Of a stretch of 64,000 bases of DNA, positions 22,829-34,130 are shown in pieces. Both the position numbers and the translations under genes were made by a program. The DNA lies in NCBI GenBank assembly GCA_963920525.1, contig OY986438.1:130602920-130666919 (forward strand), given 5' to 3'. The DNA is from Dichetophora obliterata. Taxonomy: Eukaryota; Arthropoda; Insecta; Diptera; Sciomyzidae. The notes under the pieces were generated by a model. It worked only from the letters and a program-made list of their open reading frames with translations. It was not told where the DNA came from and did no database searches. Positions within the stretch are counted from its first letter, which is position 1. Every line of letters begins with the position of its first letter.

Positions 22829-25800
22829 CAGTGCCGGATTATCCATTACACCAAATAGGCTCCGGCCTATAGACCCCGCGCTTTTTAGGATAATTTTTAG
22901 AACGAAGTTCCTTTACGTGGCTTGCTGGTGGTGTGACTTGGTAGAAACGGTCACGTAACAGCAAAGATGCCAGATATGGCGATATCTCGCCAAACTGGCG
23001 GTTTAAGCGATCACTTTGGCGATAAAATTTTTGCTTTGGCGAGTTGACAAAAAATTGGCGGTTTCGTTTCAACATTTTTTTTTGGCGATAGTTTGGCGAG
23101 ATTCCCAAAAAAAACAGATCAAATCCTTTTTTACGTTATACAATACTTTTTACATAGCAAACATTTTTCCCGTCTCTTACACTTAATCAACAGAGCAACA
23201 GTGCTACCACAACATAAAACATAAAATCACTTTTTACAGCTGTTATTGCTTAAATTTGTTCAGCTTGAGAGCAAAAATGCCAAAAAATGCAGATGGAGCA
23301 AGAAGATACAGAAAAGACTGGGAAAATGCAAGTTGGGCTCAGGGTAAGAAGTTTTATAGATTATTTATATTAAATATAATATGAGTTGTACATTTTACAA
23401 TAGGCTGACTCATATTGCAGATGGCACATCAAATAGTGTCTGGTGTAAAGTGTGCAAATTTTTTTTGCGATCATACAAAAAAGATTTAACAATCCACAGT
23501 GAAACCGAACGTAAGGCTAATATATCCGCGCTATACGCAAGAAATACATTGCACAATTACGGTATGTACATTTTTGTGCTAAAATTTATTTAAAGTATTG
23601 TGCTCACATCTTCTTTGTAGGTGTAATAACTATAAACCAGGAATCCAAAATCTTGGTCAAAAAACTTGCAATGTTTATTGCATTCGTCATATAGAAGCAT
23701 TCGTCTATAGCTTCAATAGACCATTTATCGGAGCTGTTGCGTTCTGTTGGACAAAGAAAATGTTTCAAAAACCTGCGCATTCACCGAACCAAGTGCAGTA
23801 GCATTGTTAAGTTTGTGGCACCTGCAGTTTTAAGTGAAATGGTTGAAGCAGTTGGAAACAACAAATATTCCTTGATAGTAGATGAATCTACTGATGTGTC
23901 TCAGACAAAATTGATGTCTATATTCATTCTATATTTCCATACAAAGAAATGCATGATTGTCATAGTCTTTCTTGGAATTTTTCTTGTTGAAGAAGCAACG
24001 GCTGCAATTCTGCATACAAACTTGAAGGAATATCTGTCTAAAGTCAATATCAAAGTTGAAAATATGTTTGCAAAAGGAACAGATGTCGCCAATAATTTCT
24101 GTGGTGCTAAAAACTCTTTATTTACTCTTTTAAGTAATGATAACAATAACTTGTTGTTGATGAAGTGTACAGCCATTCACTAAACCTTTGCTGCTCCAAC
24201 GCAACAAAAGAAATACCGAGCTCGATTGAATTCTTAGTAAGAGAAATTTACAATTACTTTAACAATAGCCCTTTGCGTGCTATAAAATACAGAAGAGCTT
24301 TTGATTTAATTAATACTGGCATTTATTCTAACAAATTTCGAAAACTTGTCCAAATTTCAGGGACACGTTGGCTTTCACACCGGTTAGCTGTAAATAGAAT
24401 AATAAACCAATGGGTTGAGATTAAGTATCACTTTTCCATAATAAGAACGAAACAGAAAGAATATACTGCTCAGTTAATTCACAAAGAGTTAGTAAACAAA
24501 ACGAATAAAGGACTCTGCCCACTTGCGGCACGTAACGAAACGACACGAAACTACAAAATATAACTACCATGTGTTCTTATGTATACATGCTCATTAAGCG
24601 ACGATGAAACGGCAACGACTTTTGACGCCGACGAAAAAGCCGGTGGTGATCGTTTCAAAGAATTCTGACCGGCTTGTCGTTCTCTTTGTTTACAAACATT
24701 ACAATGGATTCCAACAGTTTACTGTGCAAAGTAAAAATTCGACATCGATAGGTCGTTTTTAAAACATAAAATTAATCTAAAATCTATGATTTTATCAGTT
24801 TTCTACATAGTCATCTAATAGCAAAGCTATTTAAGCCAATTGTGTACTAGAGAAATCTGCGCTTATTGTTTTGTTTAATTAAAATTTTTGTTGCCATTTC
24901 GTTAAGTGTGCATTGAACATTACGTTGCCTTTTGGAAGCCGATTTACAGTCGTTTCGTTACGTGCCGTAAGTGGGCAGAGACCTTAAACTTTACTTAATT
25001 TTCTTAAATCCAATTTTTTAAGCTATGAATGGACTAAACTTATCTTTCCAAACTCTATGGATGTTGATTGTGCATATGACAATGTTTATTTAACATTCCT
25101 TTCGTTTGCCTCATAAATATTTAGACCACAATTTTTAGTTAAAAGAGCTAGTAACAAAAGTGTTTTGAACCAAATAATTAAAGAAATGAGCAATGATTGT
25201 ACTTTTCTGCCAATTGAATCAATCAATCAATAAATGTTGACACTATTTGAAAATGAAAACGGTCTTGTTTTCAATACTTGCGCAAACTACTGCTTGAAAT
25301 GGCTATTCGGTTGCTAAAGAACATTGAAAATTTTAGAAATTTTAAAGTTCTGTGTCTTGCAAAATGCATTTATATTATTGAACACACAAATTTTTTTGTT
25401 ATTTCTGAAATTTTTAATGGCTTGTGGGACCCGAAAGTCTCTGCAAGGAAATTTGAAAACAATGGAAAAAATTCCATTGTTGAATGAATCCATTTGTTGA
25501 ATGGAGTAATTTTTTTGTATAACAACGTTCCAAAAAATATTGCGGATTTCTGGTTCAATATTTACAAGTATGAGGATGGAGTAGGCAACAAATTTTTTAA
25601 AGAAATTTCAGAAATGGTAATTAAAATGATTTTGATACCAAACTAGTAACGCTTGTGCAGAAAGAGTTTTTTCTATTATGAACTAGATAAAAACAAAGAA
25701 AATATATAAAATGCAATTTGAGCTACTTCAGGCTCTTTTAAGAATATCAATTTACACTAATAATTTTAATATATGCTGCGAAAGTTTTGAGCCAACAAAG

Positions 25801-25920
25801 GATATGCTTAAACGTTTTAACTTTAAAATTTAACTTTAAATTGTACCAGAATCGAGAAGATTCTAATCTTGATTTCAGTGAAGAATTGGAAGTTTATAAT
25901 GATATGCTTACAATTTGTTA
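22829..25920 (+). pseudogene. hAT-superfamily transposase gene with two introns, decayed
   Basis: A hAT-like terminus CAGTGCCGGATTATCC begins at 22829. The coding part starts at ATG 23277 (MPKNADGARRYRKDWENASW). A 77-bp GT-AG intron (23344-23420) and a 59-bp one (23562-23620) join exons that encode a BED-like VWCKVCKFFLRSYKKDLTIH segment. Exon 3 has a TAG at 23692, then SLIVDESTDVSQTKLMSI with the DEST motif that holds the first catalytic Asp. A frameshift follows at about 24181. SLNLCCSNATKEIPSSIEF and GTRWLSHRLAV come next. After a nested MITE (24513-24980) the remnants reach the hAT dimerisation motif SNACAERVFSIMN (25645-25683), itself one base out of frame. No 3' terminal repeat was found. 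It resembles the ZNF862/KRBA-like hAT proteins common in insect genomes. Confidence 0.85.
24513..24980. mobile_element. 468-bp MITE nested in the hAT gene
   Basis: The ends are 31-base inverted repeats with one mismatch: CTCTGCCCACTTGCGGCACG at the left and CGTGCCGTAAGTGGGCAGAG at the right. The interior is non-coding. It interrupts the hAT frame after the KELVNKTNKG codons. No convincing target duplication is visible (left AATAAAGGA, right ACCTTAAAC), so superfamily assignment is open. Confidence 0.85.
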
Positions 25921-25929
25921 AAAACTAGA

Positions 25930-26995
25930 AATATTTTTTGGATTTCGTATTCTCAATCAGTCCGATCTCGGGGAAACGGAAAAAGGAATTTGAATTTTTT
26001 TTGCAATTTCCGTTTTTAGTCTTTATTGTATTGGGATTTAAGAAAAAACAAACTTTGTTAAAAAAAAATTGCTAAAGCTAGAATCATAAGTATAGTGTCG
26101 TATACATAGATGATTGTCCTTACCTCTGGTTTCATACTACAAGCTTTTATAATTTGTAAATTGAAAAATCAATATAGTCCCTTCAAAATGGACGCAAACA
26201 CTAAGATTCTTTTTTATAATATTTTTATTAATTTTAACAAATTGTGTAAAAATTTCTTCGACTTTAAATCCAACAAATCAGAAAGCTTATTTGAGGTCAT
26301 AGAAATTTTTAAAATAATGGTTATAGCAATTCCAAGAACACTTTGCTTGTTCTTCTTTTCTTTCGACCTAAAAAAAAATTCTAAAGAAAACCTTTTAAGC
26401 AACTTCCAGCTGTTTGAAATGTGAACTTTTATACTGTAATATCCAATAACACAACACTCACGTAGCACTTTTTTAATGGTTAAAAAAATATCTTTAAGTC
26501 GGTTGTTGAGAATTCGATACAATTAACTTAATATTTGAGCTCAAAAGAATCTGTAGCAACCATGAGGCTTTTATTTATTTCCTGGAAAATAACAAACATT
26601 TTCAAATTTTGGGCCTAAAAAGGAACGCTTAAATAATGCCTAAATATTGTTACATTACTTTTATCGTGGCAGCTAAGCTAAATGGTCATGAAAATAAATG
26701 CCATTTAAGATCTTAAAATTGTGCTTCAATAGTTTTTTTATTAATACTAATGTACTCAATTATATAAATGTAAACATTTATATATTGTATTTTTATGGCT
26801 AATAATAAAAAACTTGGCAAGTATTAAAGCAGAAAAAAAAAATAAACTTACGATCCAATCACACGCAAGTCCTTTTTTTAAGCAATCAGGGAAAAGTGTT
26901 TACAAACCTTTTTTTTATAGCTGTATAAATTTTATGTTGACAAATGCAGAGCGAAAACGACAAATTGACATGAGAAATAAATAGATAAATAAGTG
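25930..26995. other. Unannotated AT-rich stretch
   Basis: Overlapping open frames on both strands at 26110-26520 are Lys/Phe/Ile-rich and carry no motif. Nothing else is recognised. Confidence 0.45.
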
Positions 26996-26998
26996 TAT

Positions 26999-27187
26999 CT
27001 ACACTGAAAATTGTTTTAAAATTTACAAAATATGTTATTTATTTAAAAAAAAAAATATGACAACAGGTTTCGTCAAATGAGCAACAAATATTTGTAGAGA
27101 ACTTTTAAAAATTTTAATAAAAACAGTTTTCTTTAAAAAAAAAATGAACAAGTGTGAAGTCAACTTAAAATGTTTTTTTTCTGTGTA
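26999..27187. mobile_element. Short inverted-repeat element with ACACTGAAAA ends
   Basis: The left end ACACTGAAAATTGTTTTAAA mirrors the right end AAAATGTTTTTTTTCTGTGT. Similar ACACNGA-type termini occur on the AGCAAA-rich family at 44.0 kb. The interior is AT-rich and non-coding. Confidence 0.5.
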
Positions 27188-27189
27188 CA

Positions 27190-28025
27190 CATAAATTGCT
27201 TATACATCTAAGTTTTTCTAATATGAATGGAGTCCTTGTTTGATGTCATTAATTATATTGCTTTTTTATGATGATTTTTTTCAACTGCTGTTTTACTACT
27301 ATTACTTAATTTTAATGGACATTCTTAACAAATCCTTGCATAAAAAAAAAAACAAATTTATGTACATAGGAAAATGTGAGTGCAGCAACTTATTGTAATG
27401 TAACTAGTAAATTGTACAACATCAAATGAATTACTTAAAGTCGATTTACAACACTTAATAAAAAAATAAAAGCAGCACGAAACGAAGAACGAAGAAGCAA
27501 TTTAAGCTAGTGCCAGCAATGAAAGGAAGCCGCACTAGTTACGGACGAACAAACATGACGTGTTTCGTTGACGCAGCTGTAATTTGCCTACATACACACA
27601 CATACCCATAAACAAACATTATTGATATAACTGATTGCCACAATTAGAACCAGTTCGGGCAGCAAATCAAAGGCATGCTTATTTAAGCCATATCATCACC
27701 ATCAGGAGCAACGCCTCCTTCTACATTTGAATATTTGTTTTGGTCTTACATTGAAGGTACTTTCACAGTCAATGTGACCCATGATGTATCGCCACTTCGT
27801 GAATTACATTTTCGTCCTGCTGTTTGCGATAAGGTATTTACATAAACCCAAGCTTAAGTATTCGTATAAAATCCAATAAATTCTGATATATACCAATGTT
27901 ACCAATGTCACTAATTGCATCACCTTCAGCTGATGTCAAACTTTCCCAGTGAACTAAAACTATTGTTTTTGAAAGCATACATGCATTTTTCAAGTAGATA
28001 AGTACATACATTTTCGGCACCCGAA
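27190..28025. other. Unannotated stretch
   Basis: AT-rich sequence. No supported gene. The word GAAACGAAGAACGAAGAAGC near 27480 is a minor simple repeat. Confidence 0.45.
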
Positions 28026-28028
28026 AAA

Positions 28029-29245
28029 TCCATTTAAAACAAACCGGCCTTACGGAATGACTATATCCGATTTGGGTCAAATTTTGCATTTAGTATCACT
28101 GACGGAAATAAAAACTTAATTTGGAAGAAAAGGTTTGGCGTGATTTTTGGCGTAGTTTGAGGGTGCAAAAAATTGACAAAAACTTCAAAAATAGATTTTT
28201 ATGAAAATTTATATCTCAAACACTTCTTCACGGAATGCTTAGTTTGAGCTACTGTTAGAAAGGTAATTAAACGGACTTTGATTAAAAAAAGTTTAAAAAT
28301 ATTTTAGTGGTTGAAAGTTCCATCCCTTGCGGTGTAGTAATTGATTTCAAAGAATGGATTCGAGGAAAACCAATTAAAAATTTAAAATACACTTTTTCTT
28401 AGACTAGTAAAATTGACTTTTCAACATTGTTAAATTAGCGGTTAAACCAAACTAATTTTTTAATTAATCGGCCTGGTTTATTTTTTGGTCAGTGCTCAGA
28501 AATTTGTGGAGCGAACCATAGATTTCTTGTAATATTAACGGATCACAAAACAACAAATATTTTAAAACAACAAATTAACAAACGAAATTTTTAACCTTAT
28601 TTTAAATTTGACTTATTTCAAATTTGATAAGGTTGAACGGACTTTAATCTAAACATTATTTTGAGAAATTTTGGGTGGTTGGTGGTTCCAGCGCTTGTGG
28701 TAAGGTAATTAATTTTAACGTAGCGGTTCGAAGCTGGCACAATAGCCTTTTCAACAATATAAAAATTGTGGCGAAGACTCAATTGGTTAATGAAATACGG
28801 ACCTTTTAACCTTTAAGCAAAAATTGAAATTATAAAATAAATGATTTAAAATAAAATTACTGTATCTCATGAACCCAATGAATGAGTCCTTACCCTTATT
28901 ATATTCTTGAAAAAGCCATTTTTAAGACTTCAAGGAAAACAATGGACGAAACCCTAACCACAAAAATGTCCCAAAATTATTTTAAGATTAAAGTGCGTCT
29001 AATTATCATTAAACCTTATCATTCAATTAAGAAATGCTTGATATATGAATATTCGTGGAAATTGTTTTCCGACGATTTTGCCGATTTTTGTAAATTTTTT
29101 GCACCCTGTAACTCCGCCAAAAATCACGCTAAACTTTTTCCTACAAATTAAGTTTTTATTTCCATCAGTGATGCTCCATTCATAATTTGACCCAAATCGC
29201 ATATTGTCATCCCGTAAGGCCGGTCCGTTTAAAATATAATTGCTG
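28029..29245. mobile_element. Foldback element, about 1.2 kb
   Basis: The left end CCATTTAAAACAAACCGGCC, followed by TTACGGAATGAC, is the inverse of CGTAAGGCCGGTCCGTTTAA at about 29212. Pairing continues inwards through GGGTCAAATTTTG/ATAATTTGACCC and ATAAAAACTTAATTTG/CAAATTAAGTTTTTAT. Arms are about 350 bases, diverging inwards. Two interior blocks (about 28240-28340 and 28610-28740) are diverged direct copies sharing ACGGACTTTRAT and a TGGTTG..GTTCCA..GCTTG pattern. No protein is encoded. One further end fragment lies at 34025-34130. Confidence 0.75.
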
Positions 29246-29289
29246 TTAATTATTTTTTTTTCAAAATCTATATATATAAAAAACTTTTT

Positions 29290-30506
29290 TAAAAAAAAAA
29301 AATAAAAAACCAACTTCAAAACCACTACAAAGTAAAAAATAATTTTAAATTACTTTTCACATTAGTTCTTGGTCAAATTTTTTAATTTATTTATAAATAT
29401 TATTTAAATGGAATTCTTAACCCTACATTTTTCTATTTTATATTATTATAATAAAAATATTGATTTTTCCATGAATATAAAACCTTTAAAGCCGGAGCGT
29501 TTATTTTAGAAAAGTCTGTTGATGAGAAAAAGCGCCGACTTTAAAGGTTTTATATTCATGGAGAAATTAATATTTTTATGGTAATAATAAAAAAAAAAAT
29601 TATAGTATTAGAATTCCATTTAAATAATATTTTCAAATAAATTAACAGATTTGACCAAGAATTAATGTGAAAAGTAATTTAAAATTATTTTTTACTTTGT
29701 AGTGGTTTCGAAGTTGTTTTTTTTTGTTAAACAGTTTTTATTTCTTCCTTTTTAGAGATTATGATAACAATTTTCCCATTTTTGTAATGAATTTTCGTAC
29801 CCTGTCAAAATAAACTGAAAAACAGTATTTTTCTTATATTACCACGCCCTTTTGTCCAGTAACGCCCACTTTCTTGACCGTAAATTTTCATAATTATGCC
29901 TACCCCTGTACCTAATTTCAGTATCCTTTATATTGCCATGTATATCGCCACGCCCTTTCTCGAATTACGCCTACTTTTTTGACCATAATTTGAATTCATT
30001 GTTTCTAACCCTGTGCCAATTTCCAGTACGCTAGCGTCAATATTAACTGAGATGCAGTATTTTTCTCTATTGCCACGCCCTTTTTTCCAACAACGCCCAC
30101 TTTCTTCACAGTAAATTTTTATAATTATACCTACGCCTGTACCTAATTTCAGTACCCTAGTGTGAATATTTTTCGAGTTTCTTTGTTTTTATTATATTGC
30201 CACGCCCTTTATTGACTAACGCCCACTTTTTTAAACATAATTTTTAATAATTGTGCCAACCCCTGTACTAAAGTTCAGTACTCTATTGTTAATGTTATTC
30301 GATATACATAGTGTTTCATATATTGCCACGCCCCTGTGTCGAATACCGCCCACTTTTTTGGACGGGCACCTCCGCGTCTGATATCTCTATCTGTTGACAT
30401 AAAATTGTGGCAATCGGGCAAGTACTTTATGAGTAATCGATGTACACACATTCAAAAAAAAAAAACCAACCAACTTGAGAACCTCCTCCTTTTTGAAGTC
30501 GGTTAA
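29290..30506. mobile_element. Composite repeat, copy A: hairpin head, tandem array, ACCGACTTC end
   Basis: Starts near AACCAACTTCAAAACCACTA and first forms a 430-bp palindrome (29300-29725) whose arms meet around 29500 (CCTTTAAAGCCGG / GACTTTAAAGG). Then come five units of about 105-130 bp built on TATTGCCACGCCC and CGCCCACTTT (29835, 29944, 30064, 30194, 30321). It finishes with ACGGGCACCTCCGCGTCTGA, CAATCGGGCAAGTACTTTA and AACCTCCTCCTTTTTGAAGT through about 30506. The outer ends are inverted versions of an AACCGACTTCAAAA word. Copy B at 32.0-33.5 kb has the same order of parts. Confidence 0.75.
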
Positions 30507-30599
30507 AAATGAATGCACTTTTGTTGGTTTGTTGGTGTGTATGTCCTGAATACATTTCTACTCCTTTCATCCGACCGCGATGAAACTTTCCAAATTGGT

Positions 30600-31480
30600 T
30601 GTTCGTATTCATGGGCAGGTTTTAGTCGTAGTATGGGTAGCGTTGGACAAGGGGGCGTGGCACCTCCCATACAACCAAAATTTGAGATATCGAATAGCTT
30701 TTGAGTTATAGTTCCCACAGCCATGGAATTTGGTATTTGAACTAAATTTACGCACGAAGTTTATCTGATAACATTTTATTGTGTTTAACAAGGGGGCGTG
30801 GCATCTCCCATGCAACTCAAATTTGAGATATCGAATAGCTTTGGCGTTATAGACCGCACAGCCTCGGAATTCGGTATTCAAGCACACTTTACACATTTTT
30901 TCGTTTTACTGATAACATTTTATGGGGGTTAGACAAGGGGTCGTGGCAACCTCCCATAATTTGCAATATCGAATAGCTTTTGAGTTAAAGTTCGCACAGC
31001 CATGGATTTCGGTATTCTACCACAATTAACACACGCCGTTCAGGGGGCGTGGCACCTCCCATACAACCCAAATTTGCGATATCGAATTGCTTTGGATTTA
31101 TAGGCCGCACAGCCTAGGAATTCATTATTCGACCACGATTTACACATGCCGTTTCACTGATCACATTATATAGGCGTTAAACAAGAGGGCGTGGCATTTC
31201 CCAAATTTGCGATATCGAATAGCTTTGGAAGTATAGTTCGTACAGCCTCGGAATTCGGTATTCGACCACAATTTACACGTGCCGTTTTACTGATCAAATT
31301 TTATGGGCGTTGTAAAATGGTAAGAAACACCTTCCATACAGCCCAAATTTGCGATATCGAATTGTTTTGGAGTTATAGGTCGCACAGCCTCGAAATTCAG
31401 TATTCGGACTCAATTTACACATGCAACATGCATTTTGGAAAAATTTTGTTGAAGTTTGGCATCGGAGGAGTGACAAAAAC
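30600..31480 (+). repeat. Tandem array, about 140-bp unit, six copies
   Basis: Units marked by GATATCGAATAGCTTT occur at about 30686, 30827, 30966, 31078, 31212 and 31353. Each is followed by a GTTATAG..CGCACAGCC block, a GGAATTCGGTATTC block, an ACACATGCCGTTTTACTGAT block and, in most units, AGGGGGCGTGGCA. Spacing is 110-142 bases. Divergence between units is moderate. Frames across it are not conserved between units, so it is not a repeat protein. Confidence 0.85.
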
Positions 31481-31869
31481 GCTCCGGGTTTCAGCTATTC
31501 TTATATATTAGTTAATTATCTTAATTACTATACACATATTCCCGTGTATCCAAAAATTACGCCAAAATTTTTCCTGCAATTTAAGTTTTTGAAGCGAAGA
31601 TGTTTATGCCTCGTTTTGTGGTTTGCTTGAGTGAAATCTAAAAACGACACTTTTTTGACACCTTTTTCCGTCAGACAGACGTTTTTCCGACAACCGTCTT
31701 AGAATTGTACCGTTTGGCTTGCGTCTATAACAAGATAAGAAAATATTAAAAATATTTTTCTAAGCAGTAAGCAGTGAAAATCGAACTCGTACCACTTCGA
31801 TTGATAGTTCTGCACAGTAACTACTAAGTAGTTTGATTTATTCAATATTAAATATTTACTGAAGCTACG
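31481..31869. other. Unannotated stretch after the tandem array
   Basis: No gene. A possible degenerate tRNA-like head (GAGTTCGATTTTC on the minus strand at about 31778-31790) is too weak to call. Confidence 0.35.
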
Positions 31870-32007
31870 TTGCATCAAATCACAATCTTAATATATAGAA
31901 GGCAAGCGTGCTGCTCCGAACCTATATCGCTTAAGCTGTAATTAATTGTTGCCAATCTTACAGTTCTTTTACAACATACAAATACTGTTCTGAATAAAAA
32001 CTATTTA

Positions 32008-33491
32008 ACAAAAAAAAAAAAAAAAAAAAAAAACTGGCTTCAAATTCACTAAAAAGTAAAAAATAATTTTTAATTACTGTTTCTCTTAGTTTCTGGTCAA
32101 ATTTGATTATTTGTTATTACATTTGTTGTTTTATTTTCATAAATACATTAATTTTTTTATGAATATAAAAGCGTTTAAATTTGGCGCTATTAAAATCGGC
32201 CTTTTATAAAATAAACGCTTTCGATCACTGAGCATAATAACAAGAGCTTTTGTTTGCAGGGAAGTGCGCCTGTTACTTGCTGATCTTAACTTCGGGACTT
32301 AAATTTCGTTCGTATTGGCAGTGCAGGGATAATTAAAATATCATGTTTGAGTGGCAAAGATTAGCGCCGACTTCAAAGCTTTTATATTCATAAAGAAATT
32401 AATATATTTATGATAATAAAACAAATTAGAAACAAATAAAATAATAAGATTTCCAATTTAATAACAAACAAATTTAATAACAAATTTACCAAGAAATTAA
32501 TAGGAAAAGTAATTAAAAATTATTTTTTACTTTATAGAGATTTTGAAGTAGGTTTTTTTTACCTTACAATGTTTTTATTTCTTCGTTTTTAGAAAATATG
32601 ATAAACTTTCAAAAGAGTTCTACCCATTCTTGTAACGAATTTTAGCACCCTAGAACCCTTTGTAGGATTCCGCCTACTTTCTTGATAGTGTTTTGTTATA
32701 ACTCTATATACTGTTGCACTGAATTTTAGTACCCTGGTGTCAATATTAGCTGAGATGCACTGTTTTGTCACGGCCATTCTCGTATTCTGCCCACTTTTTT
32801 CGTCGTGTTTTGTAATAATTCTACTCATTCTTGTAACGAATTTTATTATCCTAGTGTCAATATTATTCGAGATACAGTGTTTTTTATATTGCCAGGCCCA
32901 TACCGGTCGAATACCGAACACTTATTTAGTTGGATACCTATGCGTTCAATGTCTCTATCTGTACAAAAAAAAAAAAATAAAAAAATACGGCAATCGGACA
33001 AGTGCTTTAGGAATTATCGATGCTTTTTTTAATTATTTTTTTAAAGATCAAAGAACCAAGCCATGCGCCTTATACAAACAAGGTTTGGTCTTTGACCTGA
33101 AAGGTAAGGGATAGATTTATTTAGAGGAATTGATTCGGACCATACGTGAATTATTGATTAGGAGAAAAAAACATGAAAGACAATTTGAATTGCTTTTAAC
33201 CAAGGCTAGTGCTGTGCCTTAATCTCGGCAAGCATTTCAAGCCCTTAGCTGTTTCTGTCCTTTCATTTCACAATTTTCACAATGTAGCTGTTGATTTTTT
33301 TTTCCATAATTCTTAATTGTAGGAAAGAACAAAGAAAGAAAAAAAAAACCATGCCCGAAACCAGATTCGAACCAGGGACCTCTGGGTAGATAGTCTAGCG
33401 CACTTTCATCTAGACAACAAAGATCGACACGTTAAGAGAAAAAAAGAAACTAACGAACTTGAGAACCTCCTCCTTTTTGAAGTCTGTTAAA
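32008..33491. mobile_element. Composite repeat, copy B, nested in an older repeat
   Basis: A 24-base A run (about 32010-32033) leads into ACTGGCTTCAAATTCACTAA and a palindromic head (32034-32560) homologous to that of copy A, with a 150-base unpaired loop containing GTGCGCCTGTTACTTGCTGA. Three decayed units of the CGCCCACTTT array follow (32660, 32770, 32890), then CAATCGGACAAGTGCTTTA, then AACCTCCTCCTTTTTGAAGT ending at 33491. Compared with copy A there is an extra segment of about 420 bp (33025-33440) that includes a SINE. Confidence 0.72.
33165..33440 (-). mobile_element. tRNA-derived SINE inside composite copy B
   Basis: On the minus strand GTCTAGATGAAAGTGCGCTA (A-box region) is followed by a perfect B-box-like GGTTCGAATCTGG. 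The body carries the CTAGCCTTGGTTAAAAGCAA and CAAATTGTCTTT blocks seen in the copy at 10.8-11.0 kb. Its B box is better preserved than in that copy. Confidence 0.78.
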
Positions 33492-33530
33492 AAACGTCAG
33501 CCTGAAAGTATGCACATATTTACATATAAC

Positions 33531-34024
33531 TTTTATACTATTCACGAGCTAGTTTCATTGGACTGGGCATTAGGTGTAGATTTTAATTGCGAAATATGAC
33601 ATGAATGTTTACAGACATTTAAGCAATGCATTAATTATAAATATAATTTACGAATGATAAGCGATCCAAATATTTGCACAACCCAATTAAGGACAACTAT
33701 TATTGCAGTATTTGCTATATATATCGATTACATTACATCTGCTATTTAAGATATGATAAACATATAATTCCATTAATACATGTACTTAATAATAATTAAA
33801 ATAATAAACAAAAATAATTACGAATTAATATCAAGATTTAATAAAATAAAACAATAATTTAATGTAATAAAATTTTCTGGTGTGAATATTAACGTGTATT
33901 TTTTTAAGTTAACTTGATGGTATTAAAATTTTTTTTATTCAAAAATTATTTTTTTTTTAAAAAAAACCATCAAATCTATGAAACTGCGGAAAAGCTTCGC
34001 TTCACTCGTTTGTCCAATGACGCA
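33531..34024. other. Unannotated AT-rich stretch
   Basis: Nothing recognised; poly-T and poly-A runs near 33900-33965. Confidence 0.45.
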
Positions 34025-34130
34025 TCTGTTTTTTATTTCCATCAGTGATGCTCCATGCAAAATTTGACCAAAATGGAATATGGTCGTTCCGTAATATTTA
34101 TTTTTCCGGAACGTTTAAAATGGAATTGCT
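34025..34130. repeat. Solo end of the 28-kb foldback family
   Basis: TTATTTCCATCAGTGATGCT, then AAATTTGACC and GTCGTTCCGTAA, match the right arm of the element at 28.0-29.2 kb (29155-29245) in the same orientation. The rest of the element is absent. Confidence 0.7.

Larger units (their letters stand above)
31870..33530 (-). repeat. CTTTCAGGCTGA repeat, interrupted
   Basis: Read on the minus strand, TGTGCATACTTTCAGGCTGA (33518-33499) and GGAGCAGCACGCTTGCC (about 31916-31900) flank this block, in the order seen in the uninterrupted copy at 8484-8600. The intervening 1.5 kb is composite repeat copy B. The bases next to the break also match the 8.5-kb copy (ACAGTATTTGTATG-like). Confidence 0.65.

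Noticed and set aside
26110..26522. Overlapping 104- and 102-residue frames
   Set aside because: Both strands are open because the DNA is AT-rich; composition is Lys/Asn/Phe/Ile and neither frame has a motif.
29830..31480. Tandem repeats considered as a CRISPR-like array
   Set aside because: Units are 105-142 bp, diverged along their whole length, without short identical repeats and unique spacers; the rest of the window is insect-type DNA.
31755..31850. Additional SINE head on the minus strand
   Set aside because: B-box-like GAGTTCGATTTTC is present, but the A box and any body or duplication are missing.
32737..33114. 125-residue plus-strand frame
   Set aside because: It runs through decayed units of the composite repeat array and into poly-A; not conserved between units.
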